Assembly (NCBI RefSeq): GCF_027579695.1
Contig: NC_083587.1
Span: 2,560,501-2,624,500 of the forward strand
Origin: Neoarius graeffei
Taxonomy: Eukaryota > Chordata > Actinopteri > Siluriformes > Ariidae
DNA length: 64,000 nucleotides
Direction of reading: 5' to 3'
Under the pieces are notes generated by a model. That model ran no database searches. It was given only the letters and a program-made list of their open reading frames with translations, and was not told the origin of the DNA. The position numbers were made by a program, and so were the translations under genes. Positions 53,920 through 63,490 of the stretch are shown in pieces. Position 1 is the first letter of the stretch. The number at the start of each line of letters is the position of its first letter.

Positions 53920-54102
53920 ACCCCATAATAACCTAACTGCATGTCTTTGAACTGTGGGGGAAACCAGAGCACCCAGAGGAAACCCGCACAGGCACAGGGA
54001 GAACATGCAAACTCCACACTGAAAGGCCCCCCTCGGCCAATGGGTTCAACCCCAGAACCTTCTTGCTGCGACATGATAGTGCTAACCACTGTGCCACCCA
54101 CT
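53920..54102 (-). mobile_element. tRNA-derived fish SINE, copy D, tail part lost
   Basis: Head (GTGGCACAGTGGTTAGCACTATC, 54102) and first half of the body down to CATGCAGTTAGGTTATT at about 53930. The 3' half of the family sequence is missing. Confidence 0.85.
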
Positions 54103-55003
54103 TTTGACATCAAACGCAAAAGTCTTCAGTGTATGGCAAATAAACAAACAAACAGAATTGTCCTTGCTGCTCCAGTACTTTTGGGCTTTCAGCTGGAAAT
54201 ACTGTCAGAGCTGTTGCTATCAAAAAATGAATCACTACATTCTGAGCAGCTTTCAGAGTGGTGTGGAGGTGATATGTGGAGAAAACATATCAAATGTTGA
54301 AACTGAGAAATGTTATTGTTGTTTGAAAAAGATATGCTAATTTTGAATTTGATGCCAGGAACACATTTCAAAAAGTTGGAACAGGGGCATGTTTACCACT
54401 TTGCTGCATCACCTCTTGTTTTAATAAAACTCTGTAAATGTTTGGGAACTGAGGAGACCAAGTGCTGTAGTTTTGAAAGAGAAATGTTGTCCCATTCTTG
54501 TCTGATTATAGGATTTCAGTTGCTCAAGCATTTGGAGTCTACTTTATTGTATTTTGCATTTCATCATGCACCAACTGTTTCCAATGGTAACATTTTCCAA
54601 GTGACTTGATGGACAAAATTCTGGTAACATTTTCAAAGTGAGCTGATGGACAAAATTCTTCACGTTCTAAAAGAAAATACATATCCTATGGTTCAATATA
54701 GCTCATCTTAGAGCCTGCACAGCTCAGTAGATAGGACCAAGGTTCAACATTCTTTGAGTTACATTTAGCATTTTCTGAAGCTAAAGCGTCCTTCAAAAAG
54801 GCCACCGAAACCTGTTTTCTGAAAGCTATCTCTGACAAAGCTCAGCTCACAGTCTGACCATGGGCTGTGACCAGCAACCAAAATCAAATCAGGTTGCAAG
54901 ATCTTGAAAGCATTTAGCTGCAAATTTGCACTTAATAAGTAAAACGGCCTTGGGATGAGCAGAGGAAATGCAATCATGACAAAATATTTAATGATTTCAT
55001 GAG
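54103..55003. other. Unassigned repeat-like sequence
   Basis: 54355-54600 (CAAAAAGTTGGAACAGGGGCATGTTTACCAC and following) reads like a dispersed fish DNA-transposon relic. GTAACATTTTC(C/A)AAGTGA and GATGGACAAAATTCT are repeated at about 54585 and 54625. 54840-54910 is the dispersed block seen at 36041. 54920-55003 matches the spacer found at 32585-32650 and 43005-43070. Confidence 0.45.
54713..54752 (+). pseudogene. tRNA-Lys-like remnant
   Basis: GCCTGCACAGCTCAGTAGATAG followed at once by GACCAAGGTTCAA. It resembles the D arm and T arm of tRNA-Lys with the anticodon arm deleted. Weak call from 35-40 nt. Confidence 0.35.
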
Positions 55004-55972
55004 CAGATGACCATTTGCAGATGGATATTTGACTTTCTGACAGGCAGACCCCAGGTGGTGATAATCGGTAGCCACACTTCCTCCTCGCTTATCCTGAACA
55101 CAGATGCGCCACTGGGCTGTGTGCTCAGTCCCCTCATGTACTCCTTGTTCGCCCACGACTGCACTGCTAAATACAGCGCCAACATCGTCATCAAGATTGC
55201 TGACAACACAACCATCTCGGGCCTCCTTACAGACAATGATGAGATGGCATGCAGAGAGGAAGTGAAGGCGTTAGCCAGTTGGTGCCAGAACAACAACCTC
55301 TCTCTCAACATCAGGAAAACTAAGGAGATGATGGTGGACTACAGGAGACAGCAAGGGAGGACACACTAGGCCATCTACATCAACGAGGATGAGGTCAAAA
55401 GGGTCAGCAGCTTCAAGTTCCACACTGTGGTCAGGAAAGCTCGCCAGCAGCTGTGCTTCCTGAGGAGGCTGAAGAAGTTTGGCATGAAGGCAAACATCAT
55501 TTCAAACTACTACAGGTCCACAATCAACATATCACAAGACTCTGTTTATATCACAACATATCACAAGACTCCATTTACATATCACCAAAGCATTTACATA
55601 TGTACTGTTTCAACATTTACCAACACATATCAAAACTCTGTTTACATGGTCAGTACTTCATTGGTCTTCAACAAAGTGCAATTACTGGTAGCCGCACGTG
55701 TCAATTTTTCCGATGTGCAATACAGGTGCTTGTGCTAGACCCCCTCCCCACACTACCACCCTGAGACAATGCATGCATACATCTCAGTTATTTCTATTTT
55801 CACTTGAATTTAACTTCCGTTGTTTTTTTTTTTTAACTGATATTCTGTTAAACTCCTGTCGGGCTCCAGTGCTGAGAGACTTGTTTCTGGTTCTTATCTG
55901 GTCCACTGCATTTCATTGCAAGTTGGCCATGTGTTAACATAAAATGAGCAATGAAATTGAACTGAACTGAAC
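55004..55972 (+). mobile_element. CR1/Rex1-like LINE, 5'-truncated, in the right arm
   Basis: Frame 55007-55369: [53 protein letters not shown] (ADD changed to ADN), NNLSLNIRKTKEMMVDYRRQQ; then RKARQQLCFLRRLKKFGMKANIISNYYRST (55430-55530). The 3' UTR holds ATATCACAAGACTC repeats and ends GCAATGAAATTGAACTGAACTGAACT at about 55972. Confidence 0.87.
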
Positions 55973-56090
55973 TAAAAAGCTGAATGTTCTCACAACACCA
56001 GGCCAAAAGTGGGCCAGGATGGCCCAATCCATGTCTCGCCACTGAATGTGTGGCAACATGATCAGACACTCCGGCCTTGTGAAGTGGCAT

Positions 56091-56162
56091 GCTGTGATAG
56101 TATAGTGGTTAGTACTCTGTGTTATGATTGCAGCAACTCTGGTTTAAAGCTGGGTCATGACA
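56091..56162 (+). pseudogene. tRNA-His pseudogene, anticodon position ATG
   Basis: GCTGTGATAGTATAGTGGTTAGTACTC, loop TTATGAT where tRNA-His has TTGTGGC, then CTCTGGTTTAAAGC in place of the GGTTCGAATCC arm. 72 nt. The altered anticodon and T loop argue against function. Confidence 0.78.
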
Positions 56163-56244
56163 TTGTGTTTTCCATCTCGCTATTGAACAGTGAGTAAATG
56201 GAAATTCGTACGTAGTTTGGATCTCACTTATCATGGCTCTGCTT

Positions 56245-56317
56245 GGGTCAGTGGTGTAATGGATAACAGGGCTGACTACAAATTAGAAGATTCTCTGTTA
56301 GATGCTTGGCTGACCAC
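56245..56317 (+). pseudogene. tRNA-Arg-like pseudogene, anticodon position ACA
   Basis: GGGTCAGTGGTGTAATGGATAAC, CTGACTACAAATTAGAAG, ending GGCTGACCAC; relative of tRNA-Arg-ACG. Both arms share the ACA anticodon and the degraded T arm, so decay preceded duplication. Confidence 0.72.
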
Positions 56318-56814
56318 AAAATGCTTCAACCAGCAGCTGATTTTCTGCTAGGGGAACACAGATAACACAGAGTCTGGAGAGCTGTAATCAGAGAAGTGAT
56401 TGGATTCTGTTCTGGCATCTCCGTAACCCTGGTGGGAATCTGGGTTATATCATTGAATTTTCAGTTTCACTGAGTCACTCTTCATCTCTGAGTTTGTCCA
56501 TGGATTGCAACTGTTAGCATGGCTTGTGAGGGATAGCAAAATGAGAAAGGATCACCACTGCTTGAAACCTTACGTCAGCTTGGGGCACGATGGTTGGTGC
56601 ATGTGACCTCGGATCAGACGCTTCTCGCATTGCTGCTTAGTTCTCTCTTACCCCATACAGCACTTTGTACAAGACTTGTTGTTCACACTGACAAAGCTTG
56701 AAGCTTCTGCTCAGAGTATGACCATGGGCTGTGACCAGCAAGCCTTTGAGAGAGGGAAAATTTTCTTACAGATAACATCTCCACTCAGTTCTGCATCACT
56801 CTTACAGTGGTGCT
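56318..56814. other. Spacer in the right arm; no gene recognised
   Basis: Mirror of 47374-47859; includes the dispersed block in minus orientation (56695-56745). Confidence 0.4.
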
Positions 56815-57980
56815 TGGAACTTTGTGAACCCTTTAGAATTTTCTATATTTCTGCATAAATATGGCCTAAAACATCAGATTTTCACACAAGTCCAAAAAGT
56901 AGATAAAGAGAACCCAGTTAAACAAATGAGACAAAAGTATTATACTTTGTCATTTATTTATTGAGGAAAATGATCCAATATTAGATATCTGTCAGTGGCA
57001 AAAGTATGTCAACCTTTGCTTTCAGTATCTGGTGTGACCCCCTTGTGGAGCAATAACTGCAACTAACATTTCCGGTAACTGTTGATCAGTCCTGCACACC
57101 GGCTTGGAGGAATTTTAGCCCATTCCTCCATACAGACCAGCTTCAACTCTGGGAAGTTGGTGGGTTTCCTCACATGAACTGCTCGCTTCAGGTCCTTCCA
57201 CAACATTTCCATTGGATTAAGGTCAGGACTTTGACTTGGCCATTCCAAAACATTAACTTTATTCTTTAACCATTTTTTGGTAGAATGACGTGTGTGCTAA
57301 GGGTCATTGTCTTGCTGCATGACCCACCTTCTCTTGAGATTCAGTTCATGGACAGATGTCCTGACATTTTCCTTTAGAAATCGCAGGCATAATTCAGAAT
57401 TCATTGTTCCCTCAATGACGGCAAGCCCTGCTGGCCCAGATGCAGCAAAACAGGCCCAAACCACGATACTACCACCACCATGTTTCACAGATGGGATAAG
57501 GTTATTAGGCTGGAATGCAGTGTTTTCCTTTCTCCAAACATAACGTTTCTCATTTAAACCAAAAAGTTCTATTTTGGTCTCATCCATCCACAGAACATTT
57601 TTCCAGTAGCCTTCTGGCTTGTCCATGTGATCTTTAGCAAACTGCAGATGAGCAGCAATGTTCTTTTTGGAGATCAGTGGCTTTGTCCTTGCAACCCTGT
57701 CATGCACACCATTGTTGTTCAGTGTTCTCCTGATGGTGGACTCATGAACATTAGCCAATGTGAGAGAGGCCTTCAGTTGCTTAGGAGTTACCCTGGGGTC
57801 CTTTGTGACCTTGCCAACTATTACACACTTTGCTCTTGGAATGATCTTTGTTGTTTGACCACTCCTGGGGAGAGTAACAATCGTCTTGAATTTCCTCCAT
57901 TTGTACACAGTCTGTCTGACTGTGGATTGATGGAGTCCAAACTCTTTATAGATGGTTTTGTAATCTTTTCCAGCCTGACT
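56815..57980 (-). mobile_element. Tc1 transposon truncated at one end (twin of 46190-47371)
   Basis: The terminus CAGTGGTGCTTGGAACTTTGTGAACC starts at 56815 behind TA. Transposase on the minus strand: frame 57908-57297 with WMDETKIELFGLNEKRYVW (first D) and HGGGSIVVWACFAASG, reaching QQDNDP (second D); after a break, 57248-57063 gives QSPDLNPMEMLW, where the catalytic NPIE reads NPME, keeping E. The element stops at about 57980 as in the twin. The D-D-E residues survive but the frame is broken once in between. Confidence 0.9.
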
Positions 57981-58013
57981 AAATAAAATAAAAAATAACA
58001 GCTACTTTTCTGG

Positions 58014-58356
58014 GTGGTGTAGTGGTTAGCGCTGTCGCCTCACAGCAAGAAGGTCCGGGTTCGAGCCCCGTGGCCGGCGAGGGCCTTTCTGTGCGGAGTT
58101 TGCATGTTCTCCCTGTGTCCATGTGGGTTTCCTCCGGGTGCTCCAGTTTCCACCACAGTCCAAAGACATGCAGGTTAGGTTAACTGGTGACTCTAAATTG
58201 ACTGTAGGTGTGAGTGTGAAAGTCTGTGTCTACGTGTCAGCCCTGTGATGACCTGGCGACTTGTCCAGGGTGTACCCCACCTTTCACCCGTAGTCAGGTG
58301 GGATAGGCTCCAGCTTGCCTGCAACCCTGTAGAACAGGATAAAGCGGCTAGAGATG
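58014..58356 (+). mobile_element. tRNA-derived fish SINE, copy E, with 14-bp TSD
   Basis: Plus strand: GTGGTGTAGTGGTTAGCGCTG, GGTTCGAGCCCC, body, and the end GATAAAGCGGCTAGAGATG. AGCTACTTTTCTGG is duplicated at 58000-58013 and 58357-58370. The left arm has the empty site (about 46155), so this SINE inserted after the inverted duplication. Confidence 0.95.
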
Positions 58357-58434
58357 AGCTACTTTTCTGGAAAATGCCTGAGTTCTCACCAATGGCCTAA
58401 GCACTTCAAAGGCGACCTTTACACATGAAGGCTG

Positions 58435-58506
58435 TCCCATATGGCCTAGTGGTCAGGATTCCTGGTTTTCACCCAGGAGGTCTGGGTTCGACTCCAGGTA
58501 TGGGAA
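58435..58506 (+). tRNA. tRNA-Glu (TTC)
   Basis: TCCCATATGGCCTAGTGGTCAGGATTC, anticodon loop TTTTCAC, GGGTTCGACTCC, closing TATGGGAA. Acceptor and anticodon stems are perfect; the T stem has one wobble and one mismatch. Of the tRNAs in the window, this and its twin are closest to consensus. Confidence 0.85.
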
Positions 58507-59861
58507 TGTGTCTTTGTTGTGTCACTCTAGTTGCAAGTCACATGACCTTGAGTGAAATCTTCATTCTATAGGCTCATGCTTTCATGAGTCCTTTTGGTGT
58601 CATGATGGGACAAAAAGTCTCATGACAGTGCAGAAGATTCCAGGATTCACTCTTGGCTTACTCGGCTTAGCTCTCTCTTACCCCATCTAAGATCCTGGGC
58701 CTGGGTTTTTATTAACTCCAACAAAGGCTGTACTCTGAATTTGACCACAGCAGCCAGTGTTCATTGTTACAGCTATTTTTTAACACTGTGGGCTCAAACC
58801 TGTATAGAGGGAAAGGGTAAGGGTCCAGGTTTTCACTACACCAGGCAAAATGTGTGCCAGTGCATCCAGCTGTTCTTCCAACATCTGATGTAGGGCCGGC
58901 TACCATGCCCATAACCATAGTAACCCTTTCACAGTACAGTTTGAACACACTAATCTCTGTACTCAACACCATGTTCTATCTCCACCCATTCTTCTGAATC
59001 CCTGTAACTGTATTGGACAGAGACGATACCAGATACCAAATACAGTGATGTCACGACTGCTTTAAACCAGTGGTGGCACCGAAATTCTGTCTCTCTGGTG
59101 GTGGATTTCCTCTCTGGCAGTGGATTCCACAAGTGAAAGAGAAGCCGTGCATTGGCGCTACAGAAGGACAGAGAACGAAGAACTAGCTATTGATACCAGA
59201 CTTTAGCCAAAGTTCAATGTATTTGACCTTTGCAGAGTTGTAATAATAATTGAACTGATTAGTTACTGCAGCCCACGAAGTGTTTCAAAGAGAAAAGGCA
59301 ACCGGATTCCTTTTCCCTTTTTCAACGTCGACAAATTATAAACAAGATTCCTTCTAGATTATCGGACAGCCAACGGGACACCGAGGATCTTCAGCTGACG
59401 AGCTGTAAGGAACAAAACCGTCTTCATCCTGGATCTGCATCCCGCGCTATCTTCGGAGAAGGCACACTTCAATCGCTAACAAGAGCGATCACCCAAGTGA
59501 GGCTAGCATCTTGGCAAAATGTGTTAGTTTTTACTTGCAGTTAGTTAATAATGTTCTTTATTTGAATTCATTTATGATTTAAATGTTCACATTTTGATTC
59601 ACATGAAAGTCGGTCTTAGACCACGTGTTGTTTGATTTACTTTATTTATGATCTGTATTTAGTTATTTTGTGCATGTGTTCTCTCTCTTTCTTTTTAACT
59701 TCCTCCATTGTACTTCACTCCTCAACATTGGGATTTGAGTAGAATTTGGGTTTAAGGCCGAGCCAAGACTAGTTTGAACTACAGATTCCTTTGTTCAATT
59801 TCGCACACCCTTTCTGTGCTGACCATCCACCTTTTGGGCACGGCTGCATTCCATTCGCATT

Positions 59862-59896
<35 letters not shown>

Positions 59897-60173
59897 CACA
59901 CCCACACACACACACACTCTCACAAACATGTGGTTTCCCTATCACATTTTTAACATCCACTCACCCCTACATGGCAAACTTGGATATAGCTTATTACTTC
60001 TGATCACCATTGGTGCCTTAGTTATCATCATATACACTACTGATTCTTATTTGTACATATTGTATCACCAGTTATATTGAACTATTCCTTGGCTGCTATC
60101 GTTGCTATATCCGATCAGTATTAGTTTGCTAATTCATGTCAGCTATTTCAATAAATGGTATCTTTGGAATAAA
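58507..60173. other. Outer part of the right arm; unassigned
   Basis: Mirror of 44377-46021. From about 59260 the text runs as a possible transcript to TTCAATAAATGG and GGAATAAACTCTC at 60148-60176, with a (CA)n array at 59865-59893. I cannot name the element and see no long frame. Confidence 0.45.
59865..59893 (+). repeat. (CA)n microsatellite
   Basis: About 14 CA units, followed by two shorter CA runs to 59918. Confidence 0.9.

Positions 60174-60220
<47 letters not shown>
60174..60220 (+). repeat. (CT)n(TA)n compound microsatellite
   Basis: CT array then TA array, mirror of 44292-44376. A SINE follows at once, and more CT/CTAT/TA repeat comes after the SINE. Confidence 0.93.
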
Positions 60221-60561
60221 ATTATCTCTAGCCACTTTATCCTGTTCTACAGGGTCGCAGGCAAGCTGGAGCCTATCCCAGCTGACTACAGGCGAAAGGC
60301 GGGGTACACCCTGGACAAGTCGCCAGGTCATCACAGGGCTGACACATAGACCCATTCACACTCACATTCACTTTAGAGTCACCGGTTAACCTAAAGTGCA
60401 AGTCTTTGGACTGTGGGGGAAACCAGAGCACCCGGAGGAAACCCACGCAGACATGGAGAACATGCAAACTCCGCACAGAAAGGCCCTCGCTGGCCACGGG
60501 GCTCGAACCTGGACCTTCTTGCTGTGAGGCGACAGTGCTAACCACTACACCACCGTGCTGC

Positions 60562-60562
<1 letters not shown>
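60221..60562 (-). mobile_element. tRNA-derived fish SINE, copy F, inserted in a microsatellite
   Basis: Head GGCAGCACGGTGGTGTAGTGGTTAGC at 60562, B box GGTTCGAGCCCC, body, and tail ending at 60221. CT and TA arrays on both sides suggest it landed in a pre-existing microsatellite, so target duplications are masked. Confidence 0.92.
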
Positions 60563-60599
<37 letters not shown>

Positions 60600-60622
60600 C
60601 TATCTATATATATATATATATG
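60563..60622 (+). repeat. (CT)n(CTAT)n(AT)n microsatellite
   Basis: Continuation of the array on the far side of SINE F. Confidence 0.92.
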
Positions 60623-60950
60623 TCCTGGGTATGACATTAAACTGCAACCATTGATAGAGCCATGGTCCAGCTGTGGGGAGAGTGGAGTGACCCCTTAGCT
60701 ATCACTACTCCCAGGCTCGCTCTGGTCTGGAGTGACAGCACCTGTCAAGGGCCCCAACTATGGGTAAATAGTCTCACTGCCTTGTGAGTGCTAGGGATAG
60801 TGGAAGGCTAAGGAAGTAAACCCTGACAGAAAACTTGGAGCGGAGCCCCGTTAGGCAGTTTGACCTGGCTACCAGTCAATTCTTCCAGCAGCTCCTGCAG
60901 CCAAGTTGGTGCCAGATGTACTGCACTGCTTTCCTCTGGACCACATGTCA

Positions 60951-61263
60951 AGTCAAGTCAAGTTTATTTGTATAGCGCTTTTAACAATAAACATTGTTGC
61001 AAAGCAGCTTTACAGAATTTGAATGACTTAAAACATGAGCTAATTTTATCCCTAATCTATCCCCACTGAGCAAGCCTGTGGCGACGGTGGCAAGGAAAAA
61101 CTCCCTCAGACGACATGAGGAATAAACCTCGAGAGGAACCAGACTCAAAAGGGAACCCATCCTCATTTGGGCAACAACAGAGAGGGGGGCCGAGGCCGAG
61201 AGGGGGGTCCTGACGCTTGGGCAACTCAGGATCTCCATAACCCTGCCCAGGCATTTTGCATCA
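60951..61263 (-). mobile_element. L2-type LINE 3' UTR fragment
   Basis: Minus strand ends AAGCGCTATACAAATAAACTTGACTTGACTTGAC at 60951, preceded by GTTTTTCCTTGCCACCGTCGCC and GGTTCCCTTTTGAGTCTGGTTCCTC, a highly conserved L2-type tail in many fish. No coding part remains. It splits the LINE 5' UTR. Confidence 0.8.
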
Positions 61264-61691
61264 TGGAGAGGTCACTCCATCTTTGTGGTTACAAGCAAGG
61301 GCACAACACGGGAGTCATCAGTTATGGTTAATAAGTCCTATTTCAATTGGCGTAGAAAAAGGACACCACGGGCTGACTCCGATGGTGGGAGGAGCCGCCA
61401 TGCTCCACTGATCAGCTACCGCCCACCTGAAGCTGGGCAGCCCCCAGTCAATAGGGTGCTGATCTGTCACGGTCTGCTGCTCCTTTGGGTGTAAGTGGCT
61501 TACGGCGCTCGTGCTTGACAAGCAGGCTGATACTCAGCACACCTGCTCGCACAAAGCAAAGGAAGTCTCCAGCACTTCGTAAAGCAAGCTGGAATGTTAG
61601 GACAATGTTAACAGGATTGTCAAATGACTTATAACTTATCGATGACAACCGAAAAACAGCTGTCATTGATGCTGAACTTGCCAGACTAAAC

Positions 61692-62168
61692 GTGGACATT
61701 GCTGCACTCCAAGAGACTAGACTTGCAAATGATTTCTCGTTACAAGAAAGTCAATACACCTTCTTCTGGAAGGGGAAACACCAGGATGACAGACGTGAAC
61801 AAGGAGTTGGGTTCGCAGTAAGAACATCTCTCCTAACCATGATAGAAGCACCTTCTGGTGGTACCGAACGGCTACTGTGCCTTCGTCTAAACTCCACAAA
61901 TGGTCCAGTAAACCTTGTGTCTGTCTATGCACCCACGCTTAAGTCCCCTACTGAGACAAAGGACAAGTTCTACAATGAGCTCGATGAGCTTATTAGTCAA
62001 ATGTCTCCAAAAGAGGACATCTACCTGCTTGGCGATTTCAACACCAGAGTTGGCGCTGAGCACGATGTCTGGCCAGCATGCATCGGCCACTTTGGGGTGG
62101 GCAAAATAAATGAAAATGGACAAATACTTATTTCCCAAACAAGGAAAAGCACAAAGTCTCCTGGATGC
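61692..62168 (+). CDS. LINE apurinic-type endonuclease domain, 3'-truncated
   Basis: Open frame from the Met at 61692 (upstream ACWNVRTM and KTAVIDAELARLNVD lie at 61585-61690 with a stop between). Motifs: DIAALQETRL (catalytic E), FFWKGKHQDDRREQGVGFAV, LVSVYAPTLKS and YLLGDFNTRVGAEHDVW (catalytic D and N). The final SDH motif is missing; it is present in the other half at 20680 (CDSDHSLV). It nicks target DNA in complete elements. Confidence 0.78.
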
Positions 62169-62479
62169 TAGGGCGTAATTTTGGGTAGGGACGCTAGGGA
62201 CATGTCCCTACCAATATTCAGCCGCTACTGTGTAATCCCGATCAATAAAACCAATGTCCTAACCTGTGCAACGATTATATGGCACACAAAGGGTTAAATG
62301 TATGACACTGCTAATAATCCCCCCTCTAACATAGATATCATTCTCTGACTAGCTACCTGTTTCTCACTAACTTACATGGTTGGCTATCCCAGCTGTCACT
62401 CCATCTGCTGTAAAAGCAGCATATCATCACCACTGTTGTTTCCACAGTCAGATCTACAATTATTGTCCTAGCTCAGTAA
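62169..62479. other. Unassigned; possible hAT-like terminus
   Basis: Starts TAGGGCGTAATTTTGGGTAGGGACGCTAGGGACATGTCCC directly at the LINE break, a GC-patterned end with an internal palindrome (GGGACATGTCCC). No partner terminus was found. Confidence 0.4.
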
Positions 62480-62730
62480 AGAAGGTTTATGTGATTGTAA
62501 AACTGAGCAGTGGGACTTTGCCATTTTTCTGAACTGTGGGAATTTGTCATTTTTCAGCTTGATGCCCATGGAAAAACTGAGCAGTGGGACATTGTCATTT
62601 TTCTGAACTGTGGGACTTTGCCATTTTTCTGAACTGTGGGAATTTGTCATTTTTCTGAACTGTGGGACTTTGCCATTTTTCTGAACTGTGGGACTTTGTC
62701 ATGTTTCTGCCTGATGCCCATGGTAAAAAA
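62480..62730 (+). repeat. Minisatellite, unit about 28 bp
   Basis: GAACTGTGGGACTTTGCCATTTTTCT and variants (GAATTTGTC, GACATTGTC) recur about eight times; the higher unit GATGCCCATGG...AAAACTGAGCAG also recurs. Confidence 0.92.
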
Positions 62731-62756
62731 AAAAAGTCAGGACTTAATCATCATCA

Positions 62757-62783
62757 AAGAGAGAGAGAGAGAGAGAGAGAGGG
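62757..62783 (+). repeat. (GA)n microsatellite
   Basis: About 13 GA units, then imperfect GA to 62800. Confidence 0.93.
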
Positions 62784-62800
62784 GATTGAGAGAGAGAGGA

Positions 62801-63159
62801 CTACCAGGAAATACAGAAAAAATAAAAAATACATTAGATTACAGGGAACTAACCATAAGTTTGCTGTTCTCTGTCAAGAGAGACAGTCACAGTGGCCAAA
62901 ACTTTGCTGAAAGCAACCCAACCCTGGACCCTTGGACCCACTGAGTAGCACCTGTATACTGGCCAATATTCATATAACAACTTTGGAGGCTTTGGGATAG
63001 ATTTAACTTTTACTTCCATTTTTCAACATTTTTTATCTAATCAGGCCATGGAACTGCAACCCAACCCCCCACAGCTCTTTGTCCTGCTTAATGGCCCTTC
63101 CTTTGTTTTGGGCTCTCTGGTACACCAGTCAGCCTGCAAAACCTCACTGGAGGCCAATA
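62801..63159. other. No gene recognised
   Basis: Single-copy-like text with short frames only. Confidence 0.4.
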
Positions 63160-63490
63160 TATCCCACTATTGCCATCTGGTGGTCAGACCAGGTAATGCA
63201 GGGCCACCTCAGCTTCTTCCCTGGAATGGTCAACAATCCTGCTGACCTTCCCGACTGAAGTGAACTTAGATTTATTGCCATTTGATGGTCACAGCAGGTA
63301 ATGCAGGGCCACTTCAGCTTCTCCCTGGTATGGTCAGCAAGTATGCTGACCTTCCCGACTTGAGTGATCTTAGATTTATTAAATGACAATGTAAAAGAAA
63401 AAATCTTATTATTTTTGGGCTAATACTGTACATACTTGGTCAGCAAGTATGCTGAACTTCCCAACTTATATGAGCTGGGATTTATTTAAT
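63160..63490 (+). repeat. Tandem repeat, unit about 110 bp
   Basis: ATTGCCATYTGRTGGTCA...CAGGTAATGCAGGGCCAC...GCTGACCTTCCCGACT...CTTAGATTTATT at 63171-63276 and 63277-63383, with a third partial unit at 63436-63490 (GGTCAGCAAGTATGCTGAACTTCCCAACT). Confidence 0.88.

Larger units (their letters stand above)
55004..60195 (-). repeat. Inverted duplication, right arm (about 5.2 kb)
   Basis: Reverse complement of 44339-49483. Order here: Rex1-like LINE, tRNA-His-like, tRNA-Arg-like, dispersed block, truncated Tc1, tRNA-Glu, unassigned outer part and CT array. It carries a SINE (58014-58356) that the left arm lacks and lacks the hAT MITE of the left arm. Confidence 0.95.
60640..62168 (+). mobile_element. 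RTE-related LINE, 5' UTR and endonuclease only
   Basis: 60640-60950 looks like a LINE 5' UTR (GAGCGGAGCCCCGTTAGGCAG), interrupted by a reversed L2 tail, and resumes at about 61264. The endonuclease frame follows (AALQETRLAND at 61705, GDFNTRVGAEH at 62033). It stops at 62168 after a 49-bp stretch identical to the start of the LINE at 20514. Keeping the 5' end and losing the 3' end is the reverse of usual LINE truncation, so a DNA-level break is more likely than failed reverse transcription. Confidence 0.75.

Noticed and set aside
56575-56645. GTGACCTCGGATCAGACG resembling the 5' start of 28S rRNA
   Set aside because: Only about 16 bases match, with no rRNA-like sequence on either side; the mirror at 47560 is no better.
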